Of a DNA stretch of 64,000 bases, positions 1-7,744 are shown piece by piece. The notes beneath the pieces are model-generated. The model was given only the letters and a program-made list of their open reading frames with translations. It did no database searches and was not told the origin of the DNA. The stretch is taken from positions 17,935 to 81,934 of the forward strand of contig NZ_JAAKEI010000011.1 in assembly GCF_011039085.1 (NCBI RefSeq), written 5' to 3'. Every line of letters starts with the position of its first letter. Within the stretch, counting starts at the first letter, position 1. The translations under genes and the position numbers were made by a program. This DNA comes from Desulfovibrio sp. ZJ369 (GTDB lineage Bacteria; Desulfobacterota; Desulfovibrionia; Desulfovibrionales; Desulfovibrionaceae).

Positions 1-1
1 T

Positions 2-508
2 CAGAGCTACATGCTCTTTGCCTGGAAAACCGTGCGCGATAACGTGGAACTGGGCCTCAGACTGCGCGATGTGCCCGCGGCCGAACGGCACAACATCGCC
101 GACCACTACATCAAGATGGTGGGCCTGCAAGGCTTTGAGAATCATTACCCCCACCAGCTCTCCGGCGGCATGAAACAGCGCGTGGGCATTGCCCGGGCCT
201 ATGCCAACTCGCCCAAGGTCATGCTCTTGGACGAGCCCTTCGGCCAGCTGGACGCCCAGACCCGCATGTACATGCAGGTGGAGACGGCCCGGATCTGGGA
301 ACAGGACAAACGCACCGTGCTCTTTGTCACCAACAATATCGACGAAGCGCTGTACCTGGGCGATCGCATTGTGCTGATGGAAGGCAAACTGCCGGGCACC
401 ATCAAGACCGAATACCCCATCAACCTGCCGCGGCCGCGCGAGCATACCTCCATGGAGCTTTTGGAACTGCGCGAGGAAATCATCGCCAATACGGAGCTGA
501 TTCTCTGA
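2..508 (+). CDS. ABC transporter ATP-binding protein, C-terminal part (nitrate/sulfonate/taurine type)
   Basis: This is the nucleotide-binding subunit of an ABC importer, cut by the window start. The frame is open to the first base, and the first residues (QSYMLFAW) match a Q-loop, so the Walker A part lies upstream. The signature LSGGMKQRVGIARAY and the Walker B MLLDEP are intact. At the switch (H-loop) position, where SsuB/TauB-type ATPases have VTHD, this protein reads VTNN, so the usual histidine is an asparagine (codon at 332-334). The next ORF begins one base after the stop, and a binding protein follows, so the three form one operon. The substrate is not evident; a sulfonate, nitrate or related small anion is a family-level guess. 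Confidence 0.85.
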   Translation, partial: QSYMLFAWKTVRDNVELGLRLRDVPAAERHNIADHYIKMVGLQGFENHYPHQLSGGMKQRVGIARAYANSPKVMLLDEPFGQLDAQTRMYMQVETARIWEQDKRTVLFVTNNIDEALYLGDRIVLMEGKLPGTIKTEYPINLPRPREHTSMELLELREEIIANTELIL

Positions 509-509
509 T

Positions 510-980
510 ATGGCTGCGGGCACGCTGATCTTCAGCCTGCTGGCCGGGGGCCTGGGCGCGATCCTGGTCTGGTGGGCGGCGCGCGCCGTCTGTGCGCGTT
601 TTGCCGCCGGGGTCGCCCTTCGCGGCAATGCGGAAGGCAACGGGCGGCCGCAAGAGGCTGCGGCCTTGGACAGCGGGCAGATCAGCACGGAAGAGATCAA
701 GGCCGTCTACCGCCGGGTCTTTTGGCGACGCGTGGGCGGCATGCTGCTCTGCCTGGCGGCTTTTGGGGCATGGCTCATGGGCGCGCACTGGCTGACGAGC
801 CTGCTGCTCGCGGGCATGGGCTGCCTGCTGCAATATCTTGCATACCGCTTGCGCACCTGCTATGCTTTGCGTATAGCTCAGCAAAAGCAAGAACAGGAGA
901 TGACGGCCATGAGCGGCGTCGCAACAGCCGGACCGCCCAGGGCTTCAATGGAAAAGAAACACCGCTGCCCGGTGTTGTAG
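510..980 (+). CDS. Small membrane protein of the ABC operon, unknown function
   Basis: The 156-residue product is not a family I recognise. It has an N-terminal hydrophobic segment (about residues 4-30), a soluble stretch rich in Gln/Glu/Ala, and two further hydrophobic segments close together (about residues 75-112), followed by a polar tail. The ATG sits one base after the ATPase stop with no separate ribosome binding site, which suggests translational coupling. It lies between the ATPase and the binding protein, where a permease might be expected, but it is much too short to be a usual permease. The permease is probably upstream of the window. Codon use matches the neighbours, so I treat it as a real gene. 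Confidence 0.6.
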   Translation: MAAGTLIFSLLAGGLGAILVWWAARAVCARFAAGVALRGNAEGNGRPQEAAALDSGQISTEEIKAVYRRVFWRRVGGMLLCLAAFGAWLMGAHWLTSLLLAGMGCLLQYLAYRLRTCYALRIAQQKQEQEMTAMSGVATAGPPRASMEKKHRCPVL

Positions 981-1121
981 AAGCGTATGGGGAAAGACGG
1001 CTCCCTGGAGCTGCCGACAGTTTGCGTCGAGGGTTACAGCCGTTGCCGTGGACGGCCCGCGTCCGGGCTTTTACGGAGTGCGAACGGACCCGGACTTAAC
1101 GTGTTATTCAGGAGGATATGT

Positions 1122-2201
1122 ATGTTGAAAAAATGGATTTCTCTGGCGCTGACCGCCGTCTTTGTGCTGAGCATCGCGGGCATGGCCATGGCCGCGGACA
1201 AGCTGGTCAAAGTGCCCACTGCCTGGATGGACGAGCATGAGACCTTTCTGATGTGGTATGCCAAGGAAAAAGGCTGGGACAAAGAAGCCGGCCTGGACGT
1301 TGAAATCAAATACTTCAACTCCGGCGCGGACATTCTGAACGCCCTGCCCTCCGGCGAATGGGTGTATGCGGGCATGGGCGCGGTTCCGGCCATGCTGGGC
1401 AATCTGCGCTACGACACCATTGTCATTGCCAACGGCAATGACGAATCCATGACCAATGGCGTGGTAGTGCGCAAGGACAGCCCCATTGCCAAGGTCAAGG
1501 GCTGGAACAAAGACTATCCCGACGTGCTGGGCAGCCCCGAAACCGTGAAGGGCAAAACCTTCCTGGTCACCACCGTGAGCTCGGCCCACTATGCGCTTTC
1601 CTCCTGGCTTAACGTCCTGGGCCTCAAGGACAGCGACGTGGTGATCAAGAACATGGATCAGGCCCAGGCCGTGGGCGCCTTTGAAAACAAGATCGGCGAC
1701 GGCGTGGCCCTCTGGGCGCCGCACCTCTTCTTGGTTATGGACAAGGGCGGCGTGCTTGCCGCGGATCTCAAGATGTGCAAAAAGGGCAACCCCATCGTCT
1801 TGATTGCCGATGCCAAGTATGCCAATTCTCATCCTGAAATCACCGCCAAATTCCTGGGCATCTATCTGCGCGCCGTGAACATGCTCCAGAAGGAGAGCGC
1901 GGAAAGCCTGGTGCCCGAATACCGCCGCTTCTTCCTGGAATGGGCCGGCAAGGATTATGACAAGAAGCTGGCGCTCAAGGACATCCAGAAGCATCCCGTG
2001 TACAACCTGGACGAGCAGCTGGTGATGTTCGACGACTCCAAGGGCCAGAGCCAGGCCCAGGAGTGGCAGGGCGAAATCGCCGACTTCTTTACAACCGTGG
2101 GTCGCATCACTCCTGCGGAAGCCAAGAAGGTCCAGGACGGCAAGTATGCCACCAACAAGTTCCTGAAGATGGTCAAGACCCCGATCCCGGCTTACAAGTA
2201 A
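1122..2201 (+). CDS. ABC transporter periplasmic substrate-binding protein (NMT1/SsuA-like)
   Basis: This is a 359-residue exported solute-binding protein that would deliver substrate to the ABC importer encoded just upstream. The ATG at 1122 is chosen because GGAGGA lies at 1111-1116 and the product then begins with a signal peptide: Lys-Lys, a hydrophobic core, and cleavage around AMA-AD. The mature part has the NMT1/nitrate-sulfonate fold pattern: a domain ending near PSGEWVYAGMGAVPAM, a central substrate lobe, and a charged C-terminal lobe. An in-frame upstream extension to 987 lacks a ribosome binding site. A strong terminator follows at 2236, closing the operon. The ligand cannot be named from sequence alone. 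Confidence 0.85.
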   Translation: MLKKWISLALTAVFVLSIAGMAMAADKLVKVPTAWMDEHETFLMWYAKEKGWDKEAGLDVEIKYFNSGADILNALPSGEWVYAGMGAVPAMLGNLRYDTIVIANGNDESMTNGVVVRKDSPIAKVKGWNKDYPDVLGSPETVKGKTFLVTTVSSAHYALSSWLNVLGLKDSDVVIKNMDQAQAVGAFENKIGDGVALWAPHLFLVMDKGGVLAADLKMCKKGNPIVLIADAKYANSHPEITAKFLGIYLRAVNMLQKESAESLVPEYRRFFLEWAGKDYDKKLALKDIQKHPVYNLDEQLVMFDDSKGQSQAQEWQGEIADFFTTVGRITPAEAKKVQDGKYATNKFLKMVKTPIPAYK

Positions 2202-2235
2202 GTCTGAAGCGGCATAAAGCGCCGCGCTGACTGAA

Positions 2236-2271
2236 GGGCCTTCTCCCCTTGGGGAGAAGGCCCTCTTTTTT
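2236..2271 (+). terminator. Rho-independent terminator of the ABC operon
   Basis: A perfect 13-bp stem (2236-2248 with 2251-2263) with a TT apex is followed by TCTTTTTT. It lies 34 bases after the binding-protein stop. Confidence 0.92.
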
Positions 2272-2364
2272 GCGGCATTCAGCCCGGACAACGCGTTTCC
2301 GGCAGAATCCATGCCGCTTGGCGGCTCCTGTCGCTTTGCGCCAGACTGGAAAAGGCAGCGCATC

Positions 2365-2504
2365 TAGAGCAGATTACCTTTGACTTTTTATGAAAGTCAA
2401 AGGTGGCATTCAGGCGAAAAACGCGGTTTTCGCCTGAATGTACGCCGCGTTGCGGCGGCTGCCGCTTTCGCGTCAGCAGAGCATTTTCAAAGAGAAAACG
2501 CTCT
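2365..2504. repeat. 140-bp three-hairpin repeat, copy 1
   Basis: This segment is identical to 5915-6054 except for one base (C at 2499, T at 6049). It starts with TAGAGC and ends with GCTCT, and contains three dyads: ACCTTTGACTTT with its complement, ATTCAGGCGAAAA with TTTTCGCCTGAAT, and AGAGCATTTTC with GAAAACGCTCT. Its right edge overlaps the msrBA stop codon on the minus strand. Confidence 0.9.
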
Positions 2505-3552
2505 ACTGCGCCGGGCTGCCGTCGGCGCGGCGCTCAAAGCGCGGCACGGGCAGATGGCAGCCGCCCCGGCCCGTGCGCTCCGCAAAGCGCTGATGGTACG
2601 CTTCCGCCGGGTAAAAGGGCCCGGCCGGGAGCACTTGGGTGACTACCTTGTAGCCCAGGTCTTTGAGGCGGGCGATCAATTTTTCGGCCACGGCCTTTTG
2701 CTCGTCGTTCAGATAAAAAACGGCCGAGCGATACTGTGAACCCACATCCGGCCCCTGCCTGTTGAGCTGCGTGGGATCATGCACTTCAAAAAAACGCCGC
2801 AGGATGTGCTCATACGAAACGCGTGAAGGATCAAAGCTGACCCGCACGGCCTCGGCGTGCCCGGTATCGCCCCGGCTGACATCCTCATATCTCGGATTTG
2901 CCGTCCGGCCGCCTGTATAGCCCGAAACAGCGTCGCAGACACCGGGCAGTTTGCGGAAGGCGTCTTCCACGCCCCAGAAGCACCCTCCGGCCACTATGGC
3001 CGTGCCGGAGCAGGGCGCGGCCCGCGCTGCCCGCGCGAAAGCGGCCTTTTCCTCCGGGCTGCCCGCAGGCGCAAAGCTCATGGACAGGGAATTGACGCAA
3101 TGCCGGGTGTTCTTGCGGGTAAAGCCCTCGCCTTCAAAAACATGGCCCAGATGGCCGCCGCAATGGGCGCAGAGAATCTCCACCCGTTGCCCGTCTGCAT
3201 CGGGCATGCGCCGTACCGCGCCGGGCACGGCATCGTCGAAAGCAGGCCAGCCGCAGCCGGAGTCGAATTTGTCTTCGGAATGGTAAAGCGGCATACCGCA
3301 TTGGCGGCAGATGTACGTCCCGACGGCATGATTGTTCACATACTGCCCGGTATACGGGGCCTCGGTCGCCTTTCGCAACAAAACGTCCGCCTCGCGTTGC
3401 GTGAGCGGAGGCATGGGGAATGCAGCAGTCATATGCGCCTCTTGCGCGGCATCAGGCTGGGCCGCTGTTGCCGCCATGACCGGCCAGACCGGCCAGAACA
3501 GCAACAAGGCCGCAACAGCGCGCCGCAGCATGCTGAAAATTTTCTGATTCAT
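2503..3552 (-). CDS. msrBA: Exported bifunctional peptide-methionine sulfoxide reductase MsrB-MsrA
   Basis: This enzyme repairs both R- and S-methionine sulfoxide in proteins. The ATG at 3552 gives 349 residues with an N-terminal signal sequence (about residues 1-28), so it should act in the periplasm. The MsrB domain comes first: zinc cysteines C82/C85 and C128/C131, and the catalytic cysteine C152 in RHCVNSLSM. The MsrA domain follows, with its catalytic cysteine C191 in GGCFWG. Many fusions have the order A-B, so the B-A order is worth noting. An in-frame extension to 3678 would precede the signal peptide and is unlikely. The TAG stop is formed by the end of the 140-bp repeat. Confidence 0.93.
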   Translation of the reverse strand: MNQKIFSMLRRAVAALLLFWPVWPVMAATAAQPDAAQEAHMTAAFPMPPLTQREADVLLRKATEAPYTGQYVNNHAVGTYICRQCGMPLYHSEDKFDSGCGWPAFDDAVPGAVRRMPDADGQRVEILCAHCGGHLGHVFEGEGFTRKNTRHCVNSLSMSFAPAGSPEEKAAFARAARAAPCSGTAIVAGGCFWGVEDAFRKLPGVCDAVSGYTGGRTANPRYEDVSRGDTGHAEAVRVSFDPSRVSYEHILRRFFEVHDPTQLNRQGPDVGSQYRSAVFYLNDEQKAVAEKLIARLKDLGYKVVTQVLPAGPFYPAEAYHQRFAERTGRGGCHLPVPRFERRADGSPAQ

Positions 3553-3718
3553 ACTCGTCCCTGCGCGCCCCAGGGCCGCAAAACGCGACCGGCGCGGGTT
3601 GTTTGTGGCAAGCAGCAACCGTTCCGCTGCTTGTATTTCCTGTATATGCCGCCCGCCTTGCCAGGGCAAGAGCCGCACATGCGCCGCAGCAGATTCCTGC
3701 TGCTCTAACGCTGTCGCC

Positions 3719-3753
3719 AGAGCGTTTTGCTGATTTCATTAGCAAAGCACTCT
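3719..3753. repeat. AGAGC/GCTCT palindrome
   Basis: A 35-bp imperfect palindrome with the left arm AGAGCGTTTTGCT and a right arm ending AGCAAAGCACTCT. The preceding bases from 3706 (TAACGCTGTCGCC) recur before the copy at 5664, so the repeated unit extends further left. It lies upstream of msrBA and of the DUF2254 gene. Confidence 0.8.
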
Positions 3754-3799
3754 AAGGGCTTCAGTTGCGTGCAGAATAGTTTTACATCGCGCTTTCAAA

Positions 3800-3828
3800 T
3801 TGCAAATTAATTTAGTTTATATCATAAT
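3800..3828 (+). promoter_or_regulatory. Putative sigma-70 promoter for the DUF2254 gene
   Basis: TTGCAA at 3800-3805 and CATAAT at 3823-3828 are separated by 17 bp in a markedly AT-rich stretch about 60 bp before the gene at 3889. The match is good but not tested. Confidence 0.45.
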
Positions 3829-3888
3829 ACATTCTTAGAGGATGTTTATCCTTACAAAAATACTAGAGAAGATAAAAAGAGGCTCCGC

Positions 3889-5103
3889 ATGTCCATCTCG
3901 AAAATATGTACTTTCTGGTCCAGGTGCACCCGCCGTCTTTGGTTTTATCCGGCCGTGTGCAGTGTGATTTCCATTCTCGCTGTCCTCTTCGCCGCCTTCG
4001 CGGACACTTTTCTGCCGCGTGATACCGCGCCCCTGGTCGACAAAGACATGCTCCAGGGCCTGCTCACCTTCATAGCCCCCACCATGCTGACCATCAGCAC
4101 TTTTTCCCTGTCCATCCTGTATGCCACCTTTTCCTTCACCAGCAGCCACACCTCGCCGCGCGCCACAGACGTGCTGATCAGCGACGGCAGGGCCAATGAG
4201 GCCATTTCCGCTTTTGTGGCCGCCTTCATTTTCTCCCTGGTGGCGATCATCGCTCTGGGCCTGGGCTATTACGGCGCCACGGGCCGTCTGGTGCTCCTGC
4301 TGGAAACCGTCGTGATGCTGACATTTGTGCTCCTGGCCTTTCTGCGCTGGCTGCGAACGCTCTCGCTCTTCGGCAAATTGGATTATATCGTGGAACGGCT
4401 GGAAAATGTGACGTCCAGCGTCATGCGCAAGCACTTGCAGCGCCCGACCCTCGGCTGCCGGCCGGGACCGGAAGACACGCCCGCCGGCACGCCTCTTCAT
4501 GTGCAGGGCACAGGCTACCTCCAGGAAATGGATTTAGGCGCGCTCAACACTCTGGCCGACGAGCTGGACACAAGCCTGCACCTGCTGGTGCGCAGCGGGC
4601 AGCGCGTGCATCCGGCTCTGCCGGTGGCGGTGCTGGCAACTTCCTCGCGGCTGACGGAAAAGCAGCAGCAAATCGTGTCCAGGGCTTTTACTCTGGGGCA
4701 AAGGCAGAACTTTACCCTTGATCCGTCCTTCGGCCTGCGGGTTCTGGCGGACATAAGCCAACGTTCCCTGGGCAAGAATGATCCGGGCACGGCCATGCAC
4801 GCCGTGGACGCCGTGGGACGTATTCTGATTGACAATTTCAGCGAGGGCCTGGCCCCGGAGGTTGATCGGAGCCTGCGCTACCCTCGCCTGACCGCAAGGC
4901 CGCTCCAGACGCGCAGGTTTCTTGAGGACATATTTCCGCTGCTTACGCGCAATGCTGCTGATTGGCCGGAATTCACCGCCTGCCTGCGGGAGATGCTGGC
5001 CGCCGTGGCCGAGAATTGTCCGGGCCCGCTGGCGGACGCCGCACGGGCTTGCCTTCGGGCTCACGCCGCCGCCGATGCGGCAAAAACGGGCGCTGCCCAG
5101 TAG
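3889..5103 (+). CDS. DUF2254 family inner-membrane protein
   Basis: This 404-residue protein resembles the DUF2254 family of predicted membrane proteins, whose function is unknown. Four hydrophobic segments are visible, at about residues 18-38, 60-80, 102-125 and 135-152. A soluble C-terminal half of about 250 residues follows. The phrase PTMLTISTFSLSILYATFSF, just after the second segment, is typical of the family. The gene stands alone between repeat elements, with an AT-rich promoter region upstream. Its TAG stop (5101-5103) is the first three bases of a TAGAGC palindrome. Confidence 0.8.
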   Translation: MSISKICTFWSRCTRRLWFYPAVCSVISILAVLFAAFADTFLPRDTAPLVDKDMLQGLLTFIAPTMLTISTFSLSILYATFSFTSSHTSPRATDVLISDGRANEAISAFVAAFIFSLVAIIALGLGYYGATGRLVLLLETVVMLTFVLLAFLRWLRTLSLFGKLDYIVERLENVTSSVMRKHLQRPTLGCRPGPEDTPAGTPLHVQGTGYLQEMDLGALNTLADELDTSLHLLVRSGQRVHPALPVAVLATSSRLTEKQQQIVSRAFTLGQRQNFTLDPSFGLRVLADISQRSLGKNDPGTAMHAVDAVGRILIDNFSEGLAPEVDRSLRYPRLTARPLQTRRFLEDIFPLLTRNAADWPEFTACLREMLAAVAENCPGPLADAARACLRAHAAADAAKTGAAQ

Positions 5104-5169
5104 AGCATATTGCTTTTGAAATGCTCGCGCCGTGAAGCGCCGGAGCGAGCGTTTCAAAAAATATGCTCT
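5102..5169. repeat. 68-bp AGAGC/GCTCT palindrome (long form)
   Basis: A long palindrome with AGAGCATATTGCTTTTGAAA on the left and GTTTCAAAAAATATGCTCT on the right. The centre pairs GCTCGCGCC with GGAGCGAGC. It begins inside the DUF2254 stop codon. Half copies lie at 47245-47287 and 48285-48330. Confidence 0.85.
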
Positions 5170-5549
5170 GCGATGCGTTGTAAGTGGATGATTTTACATA
5201 TCCAAGTATAATAATTGATTATTTTTTGCTCATGCTGAAAATTTGACGGCATGGCTGTGCTCAGGGGAGTATGAGAACTTCGGTCATAGAAAGAAGCACT
5301 AAAATATAAATTATTCAATAAAACTGTATTGATAAAAAAATATAAAAATTTTTAAAAATATTTGTTTACAACTTCAAAAATATACTTTATCTGATTCCTG
5401 AACCAACCTACTCTTTGTCACCGGGGCAGTCCCTTCCCCCCCAAAGGGGCTGCCCCCCCTCCCAGGCAGGCCTTACGCCGCGCGGTGGGAGTGAAAACGA
5501 GGTCGCCAGCGTATGGGTGAAAAAACACGTTCCACATGGAAAATCTCCT
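5170..5549. other. AT-rich gene-free stretch
   Basis: Bases 5190-5400 are far richer in A and T than the surrounding high-GC sequence, with long A/T runs and no credible ORF. From 5420 the sequence returns to GC-rich composition with C runs. I see no gene here. It could be a remnant of acquired DNA or a regulatory region. Confidence 0.6.
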
Positions 5550-5643
5550 TAGAGCACTTTTTGATTGAAAATATCCATTTTCAATCACTTCGCTGCCATC
5601 ATTTCGCGTCCAGAAAGCGGTATGGACGCTCATTCGGCGCGGG
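5550..5643. repeat. Composite TAGAGC repeat with swapped internal hairpin, copy 1
   Basis: Shared with 14310-14421. Both copies have TTTTTGATTGAAAATATCCA with its complement TTTTCAATCA, then TTCGCTGCCATCATTTC, and end CTCATTCGGCGCGGG. Between these shared parts each copy has a different hairpin; here it is GCGTCCA paired with TGGACGC. Confidence 0.85.
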
Positions 5644-5663
5644 CCCCAGCTAACGCTGTCGCC

Positions 5664-5698
5664 AGAGCGTTGAGCTCATTTCATGAGCAAAACGCTCT
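5664..5698. repeat. AGAGC/GCTCT palindrome
   Basis: A 35-bp palindrome reading AGAGCGTTGAGCTCATTTC and then ATGAGCAAAACGCTCT. It is preceded by the same TAACGCTGTCGCC extension as the copy at 3719. Confidence 0.8.
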
Positions 5699-5783
5699 AA
5701 AACTGAATGCACCATAAGGCGCATGCAGTTTATTGCACTCCCAAAATACCTGCCCCCTCTCACACCTCCCTCCCTTTGTCATG

Positions 5784-5820
5784 GGGCCGACTCATTGCAC
5801 TACTGAGTCGGCCCTTTCTT
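5784..5820 (+). terminator. Orphan Rho-independent terminator
   Basis: An 11-bp perfect stem, GGGCCGACTCA (5784-5794) with TGAGTCGGCCC (5804-5814), is followed by TTTCTT. No protein gene ends near it on the plus strand, so it may terminate an unannotated short transcript from about 5.5-5.8 kb. Confidence 0.75.
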
Positions 5821-5914
5821 CACTGTTCGCTGCCCTCGGCTTGCAGAACGAAAAAGAAGCTCAGTTGCCTGTGCGCAGCTGGCGGGATGGAACGAGACAC
5901 GGTTTTTCTTTTCT

Positions 5915-6054
5915 TAGAGCAGATTACCTTTGACTTTTTATGAAAGTCAAAGGTGGCATTCAGGCGAAAAACGCGGTTTTCGCCTGAATGTACGCCGCGT
6001 TGCGGCGGCTGCCGCTTTCGCGTCAGCAGAGCATTTTCAAAGAGAAAATGCTCT
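5915..6054. repeat. 140-bp three-hairpin repeat, copy 2
   Basis: Same unit as 2365-2504 with one base changed. Here the third hairpin is perfect: AGAGCATTTTC pairs with GAAAATGCTCT. It lies in the gene-free region before the TRAP operon. Confidence 0.9.
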
Positions 6055-6239
6055 GCCAGGGAAGCTGTGCACAGCCGATCTCTTCCATCTGGAGTTGCGG
6101 TTTGTTTATGGTGCAGCGCACGCAACAGAAAACGTCTAATGCATATTTTATAGATTAATATATATTTGATGCGAAAGCATATGCCCTGGCAGGCCATACG
6201 CGGCGGAATGCATCATTTTGTCTGAAAAAAAACCGCATA

Positions 6240-6256
6240 TGTCGCATTTGCGATAG
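6240..6256. promoter_or_regulatory. Putative Crp/Fnr-type operator upstream of the TRAP operon
   Basis: The 17-mer TGTCGCATTTGCGATAG contains the imperfect inverted repeat TGTCGCA-TT-TGCGATA. The identical 17-mer occurs at 10617-10633 before the alcohol dehydrogenase gene. A Crp/Fnr-family regulator is encoded at the end of the same locus. That this regulator binds here is an inference. Confidence 0.6.
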
Positions 6257-6490
6257 TACGCATGTTCCGCAAAGAGTAATGTACCCTTACATCTTTCAGT
6301 AAATATTCCATTGTCACTTCTGCGTCACGCCCGGCGGACGCTCCCCAAAAGCTCCACCGAAGCATAGCGGTTTCCCGTGCCGCCAGAAACGCAACACGCC
6401 GAATCCCGCGCGAAAGCGCACGGCGAAAGGAGGAAAAAGAAAATCACACAGGCTTTGTTCGATCATCACCACCCCAAGCGAGGAGTCGTC

Positions 6491-7606
6491 ATGAAGAAAC
6501 TGTTTTCACTGTTTTTATCCTTGGCTTTTATCCTGTCCTGCGGGTTTTCCACGGCGTCGGCAAAGACCTATGAGCTGAAAATCCAGACCTCCCTGGCCAC
6601 CTCAAGCATGTATTTCAAGACGCTGGAGCGCCTGAAAAAAAATATTGAGGAGCTCTCTCAGGGACAAATCAAGGTCGAACTGTTCGCGGACGGCGCCATT
6701 GTCAAAGGTTTCGAGATTTTCGACGCCGTAAGCGAAGGCCTGGTCAACGGCGGCATGAGCTGGACGCACTGGGCCTCGGGCAAGCACCCCGCGGGCACGC
6801 TGTTTTCAGCCCCCATCGGCGGCCTGGGTTACGGCCTCGACCAGATGGCGCAGCTCTCCTGGATGTTTGAAGGCGAGGGCCTCAAACTGCTCAACGAATA
6901 CTATCAGAACATCCTGAAGCTGGACATGATGTCCTGGCCCGTGCTGCCCATGGGTCCCGAATGCTTCGGCTGGTTCAACAAAAAATACACGTCCCACACG
7001 GAGATCAACAAACTGACGTTCCGGGCGCCTCCGGGCGTGCCCGCTGAAGCCTTCAAGGCAATGGGCATGCCCGTGGTGTCCATGGCCGGCGGCGATATCA
7101 TCCCGGCCGCGCAGCGCGGCGCCATTGACGCGGCCGAATGGATCGCCCCGGGCGAGGACATCGTCATGGGCTTTCCCGAAATCTGGAAGCACTACTATCT
7201 GCAGGGCCTGCACCAGGCCATTTCCATCGGCGACGTGTACATCAACAAGACCTGGTTCGAGGCGCTGCCCAAGCACCTCCAGGCGGCCATCAACGTGGCC
7301 ATGAAGGCCTGCGTCACCGATCAGTTGCTGAACGGCATCAAGGTCAACTCCCAAGCTCTGGAAAAGATGGTGCGCGAAGACGGCGTGGTCATCGAGGAAA
7401 CTCCGGCCGACTACTACCCCGCCTTCATGAAGGCGGCGCGCACGGTCATCGCCAAGTACGCCAAGGATCCCTTCTTCAAGAAGGTGCACGACTCCCAGAT
7501 CGCCTGGGCCAAGCTCACCGTGCCTTTCCAGGTGCGTTCCAACGGCCTGTATTACATGATGGGCAAAACCGCCATGGATGAGGGCATCATCACCGACTAC
7601 AAATAA
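6491..7606 (+). CDS. dctP: TRAP transporter substrate-binding protein (DctP family)
   Basis: This 371-residue periplasmic protein captures an organic anion for the TRAP permease encoded next. The ATG at 6491 follows GAGGAG and starts a clear signal peptide (MKKLF, hydrophobic core, TASA-KT). The conserved arginine that clamps carboxylates in TRAP binding proteins appears in the FRAPPG motif (about residue 180). The segment AAEWIAPGEDIVMGF followed by HYYLQGLH resembles the 2-oxo-acid/lactate (TakP-like) branch. Placement with dehydrogenases suggests a hydroxylated carboxylate or sulfonate as ligand, but this is inference. A 14-bp perfect stem-loop follows the gene. Confidence 0.9.
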   Translation: MKKLFSLFLSLAFILSCGFSTASAKTYELKIQTSLATSSMYFKTLERLKKNIEELSQGQIKVELFADGAIVKGFEIFDAVSEGLVNGGMSWTHWASGKHPAGTLFSAPIGGLGYGLDQMAQLSWMFEGEGLKLLNEYYQNILKLDMMSWPVLPMGPECFGWFNKKYTSHTEINKLTFRAPPGVPAEAFKAMGMPVVSMAGGDIIPAAQRGAIDAAEWIAPGEDIVMGFPEIWKHYYLQGLHQAISIGDVYINKTWFEALPKHLQAAINVAMKACVTDQLLNGIKVNSQALEKMVREDGVVIEETPADYYPAFMKAARTVIAKYAKDPFFKKVHDSQIAWAKLTVPFQVRSNGLYYMMGKTAMDEGIITDYK

Positions 7607-7615
7607 ACGACTGGC

Positions 7616-7651
7616 GCGAACGCGCGGGAACCCTTGCTCCCGCGCGTTCGC
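7616..7651 (+). other. 14-bp perfect stem-loop between dctP and dctQ
   Basis: GCGAACGCGCGGGA (7616-7629) pairs perfectly with 7638-7651 across an 8-nt loop. There is no T-run, so it is not a classical terminator. It could protect the binding-protein message or attenuate transcription into the membrane genes. Confidence 0.7.
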
Positions 7652-7744
7652 GGCATGCCGCGCACGTCGACGGAAAACGTCGGTTTTTTCGCCGGACCGA
7701 CCGCCCCGCACAACGACGGGAGGCTTGTTGCACAGGAGGACGTT

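Noticed and set aside
2380..2739. Protein frames beginning inside the 140-bp repeat (also 5930-6139)
   Set aside because: The two frames share the repeat and then diverge into unrelated sequence. They are by-products of hairpin sequence and not a gene family.
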